Shown here: one piece after another, positions 46,106 through 56,654 of the stretch
Layout of the letters: the number at the start of each line of letters is the position of its first letter
Numbering within the stretch: position 1 is the first letter of the stretch
Assembly: GCA_026873275.1 (NCBI GenBank)
Contig: JANTUC010000015.1
Span: 434,001 to 498,000, forward strand
Length of the DNA: 64,000 nucleotides
Direction of reading: 5' to 3'
Source: Pseudopithomyces maydicus
Taxonomy: Eukaryota; Ascomycota; Dothideomycetes; Pleosporales; Didymosphaeriaceae
Made by a program: the position numbers and the translations under genes
Notes under the pieces: model-generated
Databases searched by the model: none
What the model was told of the DNA's origin: nothing
Seen by the model: the letters and a program-made list of their open reading frames with translations, nothing else

Positions 46106-48310
46106 CTATGCCTGTTCACTTCGCGCCTCCGGTCCGGAAATCGAAGTTGAAGTCAATTTTTTCAGAGAAATCTGTGGGCGCAAAATCGAAGGCCTGAGGC
46201 TGTGCCGGGGTATTTGCGGGGCGCTCTGGCGCAGCACCTGGTGGCCATGCTGGTGCTGAATTTTGGGGTCCAAAGCCATCTGGTGGAACTGAAGGACCCC
46301 TCCGAAAGAGAACGAAGGATAGTGGTGAGAATATGGCCCCGCTTCATATTCGCCGTGGCCGTACTGAGACGGCTCAGCCTCTCCTCCACCGTAGCCGTAC
46401 TGAGACGGCTCAGCCTCTCCTCCACCGTAGCCGTACTGAGACGGCTCAGTCTCGCCTCCACCGTAGCCGTACTGAGACGGCTCAGTCTCGCCTCCACCGT
46501 AGCCGTACTGAGACGGCTCAGCCTCTCCTCCACCGTAGCCGTACTGAGACGGCTCAGCCTCTCCTCCACCGTAGCCGTCCTGAGATGGCCCAGCCTCGCC
46601 TCCACCAGGGCCGTACGGAGACTGCCTAGCTTCATCTTCATCGATTTTTTTGTCCAAGAATTCGAACACTCGAATGTCTTCAGATGTTACGGACTCTTTG
46701 TCGTCCTCATTATCTCTGGACTGGTTGTTTGTGCCAAATTGGTCAGTCATGATGGGCATCTTGCACCTCTCCATGTTGTGGAGTTCCATCAAGAACGTGA
46801 AATATTCTGTTCTGTCCATCAGGACATCCAAGGCTCGTCCCGCTTCAGAGTTCCAGAGGTCTTCTGAATCCACATCCGTGCCGCCTTGAACCGCTTCGAT
46901 AATCGCCTGCTTCGCGCGTCCCAGTTGTTCGTTGTTTATAGCTCGCAGTTCGCCGAGAAAAACTTGTGTCTCACCCGCGCCGATCCAGGAATCAAGTGTC
47001 TGTATCGATTCTTTTTCGGTGGATAAAATCATGCTGTAACTCATGGTCTCCGCACAATTCATTAACCGCTGTTTACACTGCCGGGTAGCCTCTTGTCGAC
47101 GGAAGTTTTGCAACAATTCCTGGTATTCTTCTTGACCCAAGAGGGCTTGGAGCCGGTCGATGTGTCTTCTGAAGTTTTGGATCACAGCATCGAGACCATG
47201 AAGATGGAACAACTTCAGAAATTCTTCCATGGCTGATTCTTTGTCTGCTTCAAATGTGTCCTCGACCAGAACCTCACCACGTTTGTTGGCGATTTTCCTA
47301 CAACCCTCCCAGGCTTCTTTCCAAAAAGGTCCAGCAGCACGAGTGCCCTCTCCATGCATTTGGGCAGACCAAATGTTTGGCTGGGGATCAATTTGTTCTG
47401 GGCTGCCGCCCATGATGAACATCGGCTTAGCTTGTTGGCCCCTAACGAGCGGTTCATTAAAGGCAATGGCTACACAATAGTCCGCGCACCACCAAAACTG
47501 TTGGCTTTGAACCCATTTGAGGACCAACCTATCATACACTCCCTTTCGGGGATTAGTGTTGTGATATACCCAGGTGCCAGGGATGTTAGTGATACACAGG
47601 CGATCATGCTGGGTCTGAATGAGGACGACACGCTTCCACCTATCGTTTTCATCGAGCCCGAGTCCGTGGTTCTCCTCCTTAAACGCCTTGAATTGGGCGG
47701 CGTTGCTATATCCAGGTTGAGCAGCGGGGCTGAAGGGTGCTGGTTGAAGGATTTCATCATCATTGGGCGCCTCAGGCTTGTCTGTGGTCTCTGATTGCGA
47801 GAACTCTGCATCAGACTGGTTGGAGAGGTGATTTGAGCTATCAGTTGAGGCGGAGGCATCTGAAGCCACATGAAAAGGTATAACTTGCAGTTGGACTTCC
47901 GCAAAGTTTGCCGCCGGACGCTCTTCTTTGTCAGAATCGGGGAAGCTATCGACCTCGGGCTTCTCAAGGACTTGGCGCCATTCTTCTCCAGCTATGTCGT
48001 CGCTCTTTGAGTCGACGTCTTGGTTGTCCTGGTCATCCTGGCTGTCCCCGTTGTCCTGGTTCTCCTGGTCGTCTTGGTTGTCTTGGTTGTCCTCGTTGTC
48101 GGGAGTGGCCGCGGTGGGACTTCCCTGGGAAAATATGCGCTCTCTATCGGCACAGCGGGCAGCGATTTTCATCTCTATCGCTTCGAGATTACCCTCTATG
48201 CTGATCAAGATGGCCTCCATCGCGTCGAACATCTTCATTTCCCTGGCCAGCCTTTCTGCGCGGTTCTTGGCCGCTCGCGCCTTTAGATCGGCCCAGATGT
48301 TGGAACTCAT
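46106..48310 (-). CDS. Disordered protein with GGGEAEPSQYGY repeats (734 aa)
   Basis: Leftward, intronless. I place the start at 48310 (MSSNIWADLKARAAKNR), not at the in-frame ATG 48493: a TATATAA-type box lies at about 48501, only 8 bp before the latter but about 190 bp before the former. Residues 5-60 form a charged helix. An Asp/Asn/Gln tract (NQDNQDDQENQDNGDSQDDQ) follows near 70-100. Residues about 210-400 are a compact unknown region with aromatic motifs (QSQQFWWCADYCVAIAFNE, PGTWVYHNTNP). A helical region runs to about 560. Seven 12-residue units (GGGEAEPSQYGY and variants) are encoded by a 36-bp minisatellite. The tail is Pro/His/Gln-rich. Tyr/Gly repeats flanked by disorder resemble condensate-forming segments, but no function can be assigned. 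Confidence 0.8.
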   Translation of the reverse strand: MSSNIWADLKARAAKNRAERLAREMKMFDAMEAILISIEGNLEAIEMKIAARCADRERIFSQGSPTAATPDNEDNQDNQDDQENQDNGDSQDDQDNQDVDSKSDDIAGEEWRQVLEKPEVDSFPDSDKEERPAANFAEVQLQVIPFHVASDASASTDSSNHLSNQSDAEFSQSETTDKPEAPNDDEILQPAPFSPAAQPGYSNAAQFKAFKEENHGLGLDENDRWKRVVLIQTQHDRLCITNIPGTWVYHNTNPRKGVYDRLVLKWVQSQQFWWCADYCVAIAFNEPLVRGQQAKPMFIMGGSPEQIDPQPNIWSAQMHGEGTRAAGPFWKEAWEGCRKIANKRGEVLVEDTFEADKESAMEEFLKLFHLHGLDAVIQNFRRHIDRLQALLGQEEYQELLQNFRRQEATRQCKQRLMNCAETMSYSMILSTEKESIQTLDSWIGAGETQVFLGELRAINNEQLGRAKQAIIEAVQGGTDVDSEDLWNSEAGRALDVLMDRTEYFTFLMELHNMERCKMPIMTDQFGTNNQSRDNEDDKESVTSEDIRVFEFLDKKIDEDEARQSPYGPGGGEAGPSQDGYGGGEAEPSQYGYGGGEAEPSQYGYGGGETEPSQYGYGGGETEPSQYGYGGGEAEPSQYGYGGGEAEPSQYGHGEYEAGPYSHHYPSFSFGGVLQFHQMALDPKIQHQHGHQVLRQSAPQIPRHSLRPSILRPQISLKKLTSTSISGPEARSEQA
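46358..46609 (-). repeat. Seven-copy 36-bp coding minisatellite
   Basis: Units of 36 bp on the plus strand, each starting GCCGTACTGAGACGGCTCAG or a close variant, preserve the reading frame of the disordered-protein gene. Six are nearly identical (differences at CCTCTCC versus TCTCGCC); the one at 46574-46609 is diverged. Near-identity suggests recent expansion or homogenisation, so copy number is likely polymorphic. Confidence 0.92.
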
Positions 48311-48498
48311 GACTGCAACTGATCCAGCACGAGTGGGCGCGTCTTTGAAGTTGGTGTAGATTCTGTGGGTGGTGTTTGTTGCAGCGAGGAAGAGCGGGCT
48401 GATGGACCGTTCCTTTCGCTTTTGAAGTTCGGAAACCACTGGGTGTGAAGGAGACCGAGTGGTGGTGTGAAGTGAGCAAAGGAGAGTGGGCATAGGGG

Positions 48499-48506
48499 CT
48501 TATATG
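48499..48506 (-). promoter_or_regulatory. TATA-like box for the repeat-protein gene
   Basis: Reads CATATAAG on the minus strand. Its position supports the ATG at 48310 as start, since transcription would begin downstream of the alternative ATG at 48493. Confidence 0.4.
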
Positions 48507-49667
48507 TGTGCAGTTGAGCGAGGCAGGGCCTCGTGCGCCTAATTATCACGTGTGATGTTCTTCTGCCTAGTAAAGCAATCACTCCTTTGACACTTACCCA
48601 TAGGAACTATTCAACTTCAGCGTGAAAGTTGAGGCATGAGTCGTTTGCTCAGGTCCGCATGCAAATATCTTAACTTGTCCCAATTTCCAGTATGAGGCCG
48701 GAGTAATACGAATACACTATAGCATGGTTGTGATCAAAGACAGTGCCCCTTGCTGCGGAACGCAAGACCATTTTATTCTCTGTGTAGACATCAGCTCACA
48801 GGGAACTCCATGGCGGATAGCATAGCTACCAAGTACCGCCACTCTTCCTGGACTCCCTCTACGGGCTGTTCTCCCAGCATTGTCACGTTACAGGGGCAGA
48901 TCAAGTATTCAACCTTCCATGCGTCTGTGTCGGTACAATTTCAAGGATTCCGGTATAAGGGAACTCTAAATCAAACTATGAATATATATAGATGAGCTCA
49001 GAAAACATATTGTATCGCAAAGTCGAAATCATGAGTGTATAAACGAGGCAGAGATGATCACCTGTTTGGCTGGCTAGTCGTTTGATAGCAAACCAACACA
49101 ACCCAGAAAGTATTCAAGATGAGATACCACCTCACAGAACCACTGTTGTCCTATCTTCTAGGTATCCATAGTCGATTTTGCATGGTGGTGGGGAAGAGCA
49201 AAAAACAGCGATATGGAGTTTACCTGGACTGACAGGGTCCTCAGCTAAAACAACCAACACTGCTAATTAATAATTTCAAAATTAGTGCGTACCAGAGACA
49301 ACGGTGTGTTTTTGCCTATGTTCACATCGTAGTGATTATGTCTCACTTACATTGTTTGTTCACAAAGTTCTCACATCTACGAATGGAGTCAGTCTTTCAC
49401 TCATCGTTGTGAGAACCCAATCAGATCATTCCAACACCAACCAATGGTGAACCAGACGCAACGAATTCATCCATCATACAAAGCAGCACAAAATCAATAC
49501 ACCAGAGATGAAAAGGGCTCACGACGGAGGGATGATTCGTTGCATGTTATATCATCACTTCACAGGCCTCGAGTCATCATATGCAGTATGATTACAATTT
49601 ACATTTTGCGTTTCTAGTTATGCATTTACAATAACACCCCCATGGTCTACGTGATCAAACCTCCCCC
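48507..49667. other. Intergenic, no supported gene
   Basis: About 1.2 kb. AT-rich from 49.0 to 49.6 kb. An 81-codon plus-strand frame at 48750-48995 has nothing to support it. Confidence 0.5.
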
Positions 49668-50861
49668 TCAAAGCCCAAAGCAATTAGCGTAATACGTAAC
49701 CGTAGCCGGCCAATCGCTGAATATGCCCTTAATCTTCACCTGCTGAGCCAGCACGTCTAACACCTTATACATATCCCCATCATTATTGATAACGCTCTTC
49801 ACATACTGATAGTAGTAGTCCCCACCCTGGTTCAACCACCCACTCCGCTCAAGCGACCACGTAATGATGTCCATCCCTGCCTTCTTCACCGCAATCGCAT
49901 ACTCGCTCGGCACAATCTTCCCCTTCGCATCCACCTTCGTCAGCGCAAAGAACGGCGGCGCCATGATCTTCACGCCGCGCTTCGCCAGCTCGGGGATCGA
50001 CGCCGTGGCGTTGGCGTACCCCTCAAGCGTATCGACGCGCTCGTCGAGGTACACGGCCTGCTTCCCGAACTTGGGCTCGTGCTTGATCCAGTAGAAGATG
50101 TCGTCGGGGAGGAAGCTTTGCGCGAAGACGCGGCTGGGGTTGATTTTGTGCTTCTTGAACGCGTCGATGAGATCCTGTGCGTACTGCTCCTGCGTGTAGC
50201 CGTCGAAGGGCATGGGGACCTCGGGGGTCTTCAGCTCGGGAGTGAACTTGAGGCCCCAGGCGTCGACCTGCTTGATGTAAGAGTCGAGCGTGAGGAGCGT
50301 GCCGCAGGTGGCGTAGAGGTCGGTGCGGAAGTACGGCGTGCCGTCCATGTACTCCTTTACGGTTGTGCCCTGGGGATTGGAGCCGTCCATCTTGGCGCAG
50401 AGGGTGAGGAATTCTGCCTGAGCGGGCTGACCGTTCGCGGCGGGCTTGAAGGGTGTGGTGCATTTTGCCCCCAATGTGGTGTTCAGGATGTTGGTCGTGG
50501 TGTGCAAGTCGCACTGCGCGTGGCGGCACACGAGTTTCTTGTCCTTGGTGAAAGCGACATCGCACTCGAGGATACCGGCACCTTGTCTGCGAGCGGCCTT
50601 GAGGCCTTCGAGGGAGTGCTCGGGGAATTGGAGGGATGCGCCGCGATGAGAGACGACGAAGTCGGAGGGGCGGAAGGGTCCTTCAGAGCAGGACTGCAGC
50701 TTCTTCTTGAGCGGGCCATCGTCCATATCGTCTACAAGGTAGTACGGCCGATCTCCAACTTGAACGTTGAGCTTGGAGCTGCCATAGCCGGTACGATAGT
50801 CCTCAAGAGGAGCTGCAGCGGCGGCAGTCGCCAGCAGCGCGAGAGCTGAAAACGAACGCAT
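49668..50861 (-). CDS. Secreted glycerophosphodiester phosphodiesterase (397 aa)
   Basis: Leftward, intronless. Signal peptide MRSFSALALLATAAAAAP. The GDPD TIM-barrel is recognised from FVVSHRGASLQFPEHSLEG (catalytic His about residue 72, with R73), GILECDVAFTKD (metal ligands Glu and Asp), VCRHAQCDLHTTTN (second catalytic His), LKFTPELKTPE, VFAQSFLPDDIFY and DIITWSLERSGWL. The enzyme hydrolyses glycerophosphodiesters to glycerol-3-phosphate and an alcohol, scavenging phosphate or choline outside the cell or in the secretory pathway. Several Cys pairs (QSCSEG, KCTTPF, LTLCAK, YATCGT) fit an extracellular enzyme. Unlike bacterial GlpQ it carries extra loops around residues 130-190. Family assignment is firm; substrate preference is not known. 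Confidence 0.95.
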   Translation of the reverse strand: MRSFSALALLATAAAAAPLEDYRTGYGSSKLNVQVGDRPYYLVDDMDDGPLKKKLQSCSEGPFRPSDFVVSHRGASLQFPEHSLEGLKAARRQGAGILECDVAFTKDKKLVCRHAQCDLHTTTNILNTTLGAKCTTPFKPAANGQPAQAEFLTLCAKMDGSNPQGTTVKEYMDGTPYFRTDLYATCGTLLTLDSYIKQVDAWGLKFTPELKTPEVPMPFDGYTQEQYAQDLIDAFKKHKINPSRVFAQSFLPDDIFYWIKHEPKFGKQAVYLDERVDTLEGYANATASIPELAKRGVKIMAPPFFALTKVDAKGKIVPSEYAIAVKKAGMDIITWSLERSGWLNQGGDYYYQYVKSVINNDGDMYKVLDVLAQQVKIKGIFSDWPATVTYYANCFGL

Positions 50862-51680
50862 CGTACACGATCAACGAAGAAGAAAACAGTCGCGTGCTTC
50901 AAACCGACGAAAGACGACACGAACGCGCTCCTGCAGGGCACAACCTGATCCCGGGGCCATGGCTCTTCTTATCACTTGGTGTAAAGCATGTTTTTGGCCC
51001 GAGCTACGCGAATAGCTCCGGTTAACACGAAGTTCAAGACCAGGTAATCTCCAAATCTGATGCACGTGGGAACATCGCCCCTCATTGGGATCATAGTCCA
51101 TGCAAGTCCGTGGAAAGTTATGGTGAGGTACCAACACCGAGCCGAGATGTAGCTAGGCTGCCCAGCATGCCAAGCAGCACGTGGGGCTACACTGGCTAAT
51201 GGACGGTTGTGAAATCCCGGACGACTTGTAGTTGCGTCTAGTTTGCCTTTGGTGGCTGGAGTCAGCATGGCCTGTACAGGTCCTTACGGCGTTAGTCAAA
51301 TCGAAAACCATTGTAGGGCGCATACATGGTGCTGGTATACGCGGGAAGGTCTGGAGGAACGAATCACAGAGAGAATACCTCCTGTTTAAAGAATTCGTTT
51401 ACCTCCCTACTGTTCTGTGTTAGCCACAAAGCCTTGCGTCAGCAGATTACTGTCTAGTGCCCGTTTTTCGAAAATATACCGTAAACCTGTTCATTCATGA
51501 GTCCGTAGCTTGCTAATTATGTATGCGTGCCTTCATTACTACTTTGATCAAATTTCTCCCAAAGCCCCAAATCCGAACATTGACGTGCATGCGCATGGTA
51601 TATCTTGCACCAGAATTTCAAAGGAGGCCTGTAAATGCGTCGAAATGCTTCGATATGCATCGCGAAAGCCAGACGCTTCT
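50862..51680. other. Intergenic, no feature seen
   Basis: About 820 bp between the GDPD promoter and the 3' end of the oxysterol-binding-protein gene. No supported gene. Confidence 0.5.
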
Positions 51681-53788
51681 TCATGAGTGTGCATCATGAA
51701 ACTGCTCCTCCTCTTGCGTTTCCGTATCGAATCTCTTTAACGCCTGACCTTCCCCAGGCTCGCCCTTCACCGAATTCAGTAGCTTGCTTGGCGGCAATGA
51801 ATCATCAAATTCGTGCTGACTTTTCTGCTCGGGAGCGAAACTCTTGGAGTGAGAGTCTGGTTCATCGAGCGAGGTTTGTGCGGGGTTGTTGGGATTGTTT
51901 ACATTCACGTCTACGCCCTTGTTAGGAGTCGAATCGCTAAGATCGATAAGGTCGCCAACGGTTTGTTGTGATTGCTGGGGAAGGTCGGGTTTTGAGTGAC
52001 TGACTTCTGCATTTGCGCTGGGCTGAGTCGGGTGAGGCTGTTGAGCAGTGTGGTCGCCCGCTGCTGCTGGATCGTTGGTGTTGGTTCGAGAGAGTGCAGG
52101 AATGCTGAACTTTCGACGTGGTGTTTGACCAGGTAGAATCGCTGCGATCTCGAGGATTTGCTTGACCTGTTCCTCTGCAGTCTTGCCGTCGCTATTCCGT
52201 GGTCAGTAAACTCTGATCCGAGAGGCCAAACTTTTACGTACACTTTGGCGTTGATGATCCAATCAAGATCTTCTTCGCCTTCGTCTATTCCACCTGGGCC
52301 TCCTTGAACGCGTCGGAACAGCTGAGGGTGCCAATCGATACCATCATTGTTCCGTTTAGCTGCTTCCTCTCTTTGCATGTCTTCAATCCGTGCTTTGTCG
52401 TTGGTAGCTGCATCCTGGTCTTTCCGCTTCACGGCATCAGTCACAACGTGCCATAGCTTCTGTGACTCGCGATCACTTTGTTCCTCCAACGGTCGAGCCT
52501 TAGGGTACGAGGGCTTCGCGTGCGACGCATCGAAAAGGAGCTGTTTCTTTCCAGTCTGCGACCGTGTTAGATGAAAAACTTGAAACACTGCTTTGCTTGC
52601 TGTTTGGCGACAAGCAAGTATATGCCTACCGTCAGGTCTTTGATCCACATCTCTTCATTCCATAGACCGGAAAGCTCGAACAGATGCTTGCCACTCCTGT
52701 CACTGATGAAACCTCCGATTGCATTGTACGTGCCGCTCATCCAACCCTTGGTCTTGAATTCTATATCTGCTTCCAGACCGCTTTCTGGGCAGCGGATGTA
52801 GCTGTGGTCGCCGAGTTCGTACTTCATTTTACCAAAGAGAATACCCCGCGCGTACATGTTTGGTTGCGTAATGAAACTACTCAATAGTCAGCTCAGTGCA
52901 ATTTGACCTGGAGGCACACGTACAATCTCTCGCCAGTGTTCGAGAAACGCATGACAGCTATGCCCTCCATCATACTCGCAGCCGAGTTACCCAAAAATTT
53001 GCTCCTGGGCTTCAGCGTACCATCAATACGAATGTGATGTTCCGGCGCCATGAAGAAGTAGCTCGACTTGGGTGGGTGGTGCGAGGTTTGCTCGGAGATG
53101 TAGTAGCCGCGAGTGCCGTCGGGATAGTCCCAATAACCGGTGAAAGTTTCACCCAAAATTGGGTTCAAAGGCTTCTTGACGCCCCTGTTATGATGTTAGA
53201 TGATGTGGGCGGATGGTGGTGCTGATGGTGGTGGTTTGCGTACGGTGGTTTGATGTGCCAGCCGCTCAGATAGAACTTGGTCACTGCTACGAATCGTTCT
53301 ATAGGGTCTTCGATTTTTGTCATTGGTAGAAGGGTTTCTGGGTGGGCCATAAAGCTACCAGGTTATCAGCTTGGGCTTCTAAGGGGTGAGACTGGCTCTC
53401 GGAACGCACTTTGTAATCCTTTCCAGCATAGACCGCGGTTCCAGAATGAAGGTGGGGAGGGTTACTCGACTCAAGTCTGCGCCCGGGCGCAGCTGGGATA
53501 TGATGTGAGTGAGCACTGTGGACAGTCCGTGTAAGCCAGCTGTGATCAAGCCATCCCGTGCAAAGGGAGCGTGCTACAAACGTACTGTTGCCCTGGTCCG
53601 CGTCCACCACCGTCTCGTCCTCCTTGGTGACCTCATCGCCTCTGGTCGAGTCTGTTGACGATCGGTTGCCTGCAGCACACGATGAGAAACTGTTTCCTTG
53701 GCTGCGAATAATGCCATTTTTTTCATACAAGTGGCGTGGGAGACTCACTCGTCAACGAGTGCCGCCTGTGGCCGTGACCCAATACCAT
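51681..53788 (-). CDS. Oxysterol-binding protein-related lipid transfer protein (about 565 aa)
   Basis: Leftward, eight exons: 53749-53788, 53586-53669, 53410-53539, 53244-53354, 52924-53184, 52630-52876, 52242-52555 and 51681-52191. The ORD begins LSRVTLPTFILEPRSMLE, then FMAHPETLLPM, KKPLNPILGETFTGYW, and the family signature EQTSHHPP, followed by NMYARGILFGKMKYELGD, LWNEEMWIKDL, KLWHVVTDAVKRKD and NDGIDWHPQLFR. No PH or ankyrin domains precede it, so it belongs with the short Osh proteins (Osh6/7-like) that move phosphatidylserine or sterol between membranes at contact sites; the exact lipid is inferred. A 150-residue disordered tail rich in Q, N, S and P follows. Exons 3-8 are secure because conserved residues flank each junction. 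Exon 1 and the 79-bp first intron are my best fit and less certain. Confidence 0.9.
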
Positions 53789-54481
53789 GTTGGACGTGGT
53801 TGAGGTGCAGGAGCGCTGCAAAAACGACAGGAATCGTGGGGAGAGGAAGTCAGAAATGCTGCGATTCCGGTTCCAGACAACACGCTAGGCAGCTACAATG
53901 GGTGTGAAGTGTGGCAGAGCACAGCCAACATTGACCCTGTCAACGAACGATGACGGAACGCGTGGGCGCGGGGAAAAAATTGGCGGCCCGGGCTTCTTTG
54001 GTCTCGCCGTTTGTGCCCAGCTGCCCCGCCTCGTCACAATGTGGTATGCGATGTACTGTGGATATTGGCAACACGAAGATGCCTTGACACCTGCCGTGCA
54101 GGGAGCGGCTTCATATAGGGCGAGGCGGTGGCTTATATCGCCGGTGACTGTACGACCCAGCCAGCTGACCTGGGTGCAGACTCGGCATCGGCGGAATAGC
54201 AAATGTAAGATGGCAGGCAGGGGCAGGCCTCGCAGAGATGGGTACAAGGCCATGGGCCACGGATTGGCTACATACACACAGACATACATACACGGGCCTT
54301 CTCATGTCGCTCACTAGGCATCGAGCGGAAGTGCTAGAACGACCTGGGACATCATCCATCCGGCGGTCAGGTATTCCGAGCTCCGTTCCTACCAGAAGCC
54401 CTGGAAACCAAGAGGTTTCGCCTGGGCCGTTGATCCTGCAATCGTGAATTCATAATCGGGGACAAATGAAAAAATTCCCGG
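53789..54481. other. Intergenic, no feature seen
   Basis: About 690 bp. A 139-codon plus-strand frame at 53898-54317 and its antisense partner have no support. Confidence 0.5.
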
Positions 54482-55203
54482 TTACTTCACCAGCTTCAGC
54501 GTCTCGTCGTGGCCGATGACGGTGACGCCTGCCTCGCTGTACTCCCTCAACACCGCATCCATGCTTGATGGGTCGACCGCACTCGTCGCATCTTCAATGA
54601 CGCGTGTCTTGAAGCCTTCCTTCGCTGCGTCGAGAGCGGTGTACCGTACGCAATAGTCGGCGGCGAGACCTACAACGAAGACGTCTGTGATGTCTGCGTC
54701 GTGCAACAGCTTCGCAAGCCCACTAGTAACTACCGAGGGATCCCTGAAGGGATCCGCGAATGCCGAATACATCTCTACACGCTTGTCCTGTCCCTTCTCC
54801 ACGATCTTGTGCACCTTTTGGACATCGAGTTCAGGAAGCAGTTCAGCGCCCTTGGTGCCCTGGACGCAATGGTCTGGCCACAGCCGCGTCTCCTGCGTCT
54901 CGCCATGGTTGAGCGGATTATGGATCGTGATGACGGATTCGAACGGCTTATTGTTGGGTGCCTCGTGATTCGATGCAAAAGAGATGTGGTCTTTGGGGTG
55001 GAAGTCCTTGGTAGCTATCTTCAATGCGAATGAACGAGCGAGTAGGTCATTGATGAGAGGGACTATATCGCGCCCTCCCTGAACTGCGAGCGCTCCATTC
55101 TTCAGAAACGTCAGCGCCTGTCTACGGGTACATGCATGCCACTCACGGGCGGGCAGAAATCCTCTTGCACGTCGACGATAATGAGCGCGGGCTTGAACGA
55201 CAT
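54482..55203 (-). CDS. PNC1: Nicotinamidase (224 aa)
   Basis: Leftward; exons 55147-55203 and 54482-55099, intron 47 bp, phase 0. It converts nicotinamide to nicotinate and ammonia in the NAD salvage pathway, and in yeast also relieves sirtuin inhibition. Exon 1 encodes MSFKPALIIVDVQEDFCPP with catalytic Asp11. Exon 2 opens NGALAVQGG, then KDFHPKDHISFA (metal-binding Asp and His residues), LWPDHCVQGTKGAEL (conserved Lys region) and VGLAADYCVRYTA with the nucleophilic Cys. The split of NGALAV from the Asp block by an intron is resolved by perfect family continuity. Length is usual. It is head-to-head with the COX4 gene, 322 bp apart. Confidence 0.96.
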
Positions 55204-55525
55204 GATTGCTGGTTGATGGTGAAGGCTGCAAGAGAAAGGCGCGGCAGATGGCAGATATTCAATGCAGCGTCCTCACACGCCACTTTTTTGATCCACCATG
55301 ATCTGCTCACGCTGCGCCGGCACAATCAGAGCGAACCAGCGCCACGAGTGCAAGCGGGCGGCACTGCAGTGAAGCATCTCCAGGCAATGGCGTAGCCCAC
55401 AATGTGCTGACTCATCCGAGCTCTCGCCAAGCTCGCATGGCACGATCGCTGGTTGGACGTCAACGCCAACTTTGCAGCTTCACACCACCGCACACCCTCT
55501 CCACTCCACCCCAATTGCGCCCGCC
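55204..55525. promoter_or_regulatory. Divergent promoter region, PNC1 and COX4
   Basis: The 322-bp gap between head-to-head starts must hold both promoters. Its right end is a C-rich pyrimidine tract (55470-55520) before the COX4 ATG. No individual site is called. Confidence 0.4.
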
Positions 55526-56422
55526 ATGTTCGTCCAGCGCTCCGCTTTTGCCCTCGCACGGCGAGCTGCCCCCCGCGCTATCGCCCGCCGCACTTTCACC
55601 ACCACCTTCGTCCGCCGTAAGTCGCGAAAGGAGCTTGATCATACGATACACCTCTGACAGCCATTGCAGGCGATGTGAACGAGAAGGCCACCGCGGACAA
55701 GGAGGCCGGTCACTCGGCAAGCTCTCCCAGCGTTGTTGAGGGCTTCAAGAAGCTTGACCGTACGTTCTGGCTACCCGGCGGTCCCATATCCGCGCTACCG
55801 AGTTGCGACCCGATCGCCGCGACAAGATTAAAGAAAACGCCAATCGCTAACCATGTCCATGTATAGAGATCAAGACTGAGGCCGACCTTCTTCCCCCCGG
55901 TGCCAAGCCCGGTACCGTTCCCACCGATATCGAGCAAGCCACCGGTCTGGAGCGTCTCGAAATTTTGGGAAAGATGCAGGGTATTGACATCTTCGACATG
56001 AGGCCATTGGATGCTAGCCGCGTCGGTACGTTGACGACACATCACGACAGATGATAAGAGGATGTGTTGGATGGCATGGCTGATGGAACGCAGGCACTCC
56101 CGAGGACCCCATCGTCGTCAACTCTGCTGGTAACGAGCAGTATGTTGGTTGTACTGGCTGCCCCGCCGACTCGCACAATGTGCTCTGGGTTACGGTACAT
56201 CACCTCCTCTTAATATGTAACATTGAGAATTCTAATATGGGATAGTTGACCCGCGAGGAGCCCCAGGCCCGCTGCATGGAGTGCGGCTCAACGTACCAGA
56301 TGCACTACGTCGGCCCGGCTGAGGACCACTCGGACCACGGCCACCACCACCACGAGGAGAACCTCTACCCCAGGCCCAAGAACATGTCGGATTTCCTCAA
56401 GTCCGAGTACCTCCACGTTTAA
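55526..56422 (+). CDS. COX4: Cytochrome c oxidase subunit IV (mammalian Vb), 205 aa
   Basis: Five exons: 55526-55616, 55670-55759, 55867-56025, 56094-56194 and 56246-56422. It is a nuclear-encoded, zinc-binding subunit of mitochondrial complex IV on the matrix side. The N-terminus FVQRSAFALARRAAPRAIAR is an Arg-rich presequence without acids. The mature part has LLPPGAKPGTVPTDIEQATG, RLEILGKMQGIDIFDM, TPEDPIVV and VGCTGCPADSHNVLW. After the last intron come EPQARCMECGSTYQMHYVG, giving the zinc-binding cysteines (C...CP and C-x2-C). A His-rich stretch (DHSDHGHHHHEE) precedes the end. All junctions are fixed by family conservation. Introns of 50-107 bp. Confidence 0.96.
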
Positions 56423-56654
56423 GCCGGTGCAGCTATTCTCCTAACTTTGGTGGTGTATCTATACAGTTCTGCGGTACCTCCACTGCAACCCTGTAGATTA
56501 GTCGAAATGGAGGTTTCTTTTGTGCAGTTCAGTCAAGCGTCACTACAAGGGTCACACGTGTCGCTTGCTCTCAGCCGTGGTTGTGATTTCCCTGTTTTTG
56601 TGACGTGTGTATGCAAGTCATAACTTCGTTGTCCATTTTCGTATCGATTCGGGA

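Noticed and set aside
46358..46609. Regular repeat array as a possible CRISPR
   Set aside because: Units are contiguous without spacers, keep a reading frame, and the genome is eukaryotic; it is a coding minisatellite.
50079..50849. 256-codon plus-strand frame
   Set aside because: Exact antisense of the glycerophosphodiesterase gene; an artefact of its GC-rich third positions.
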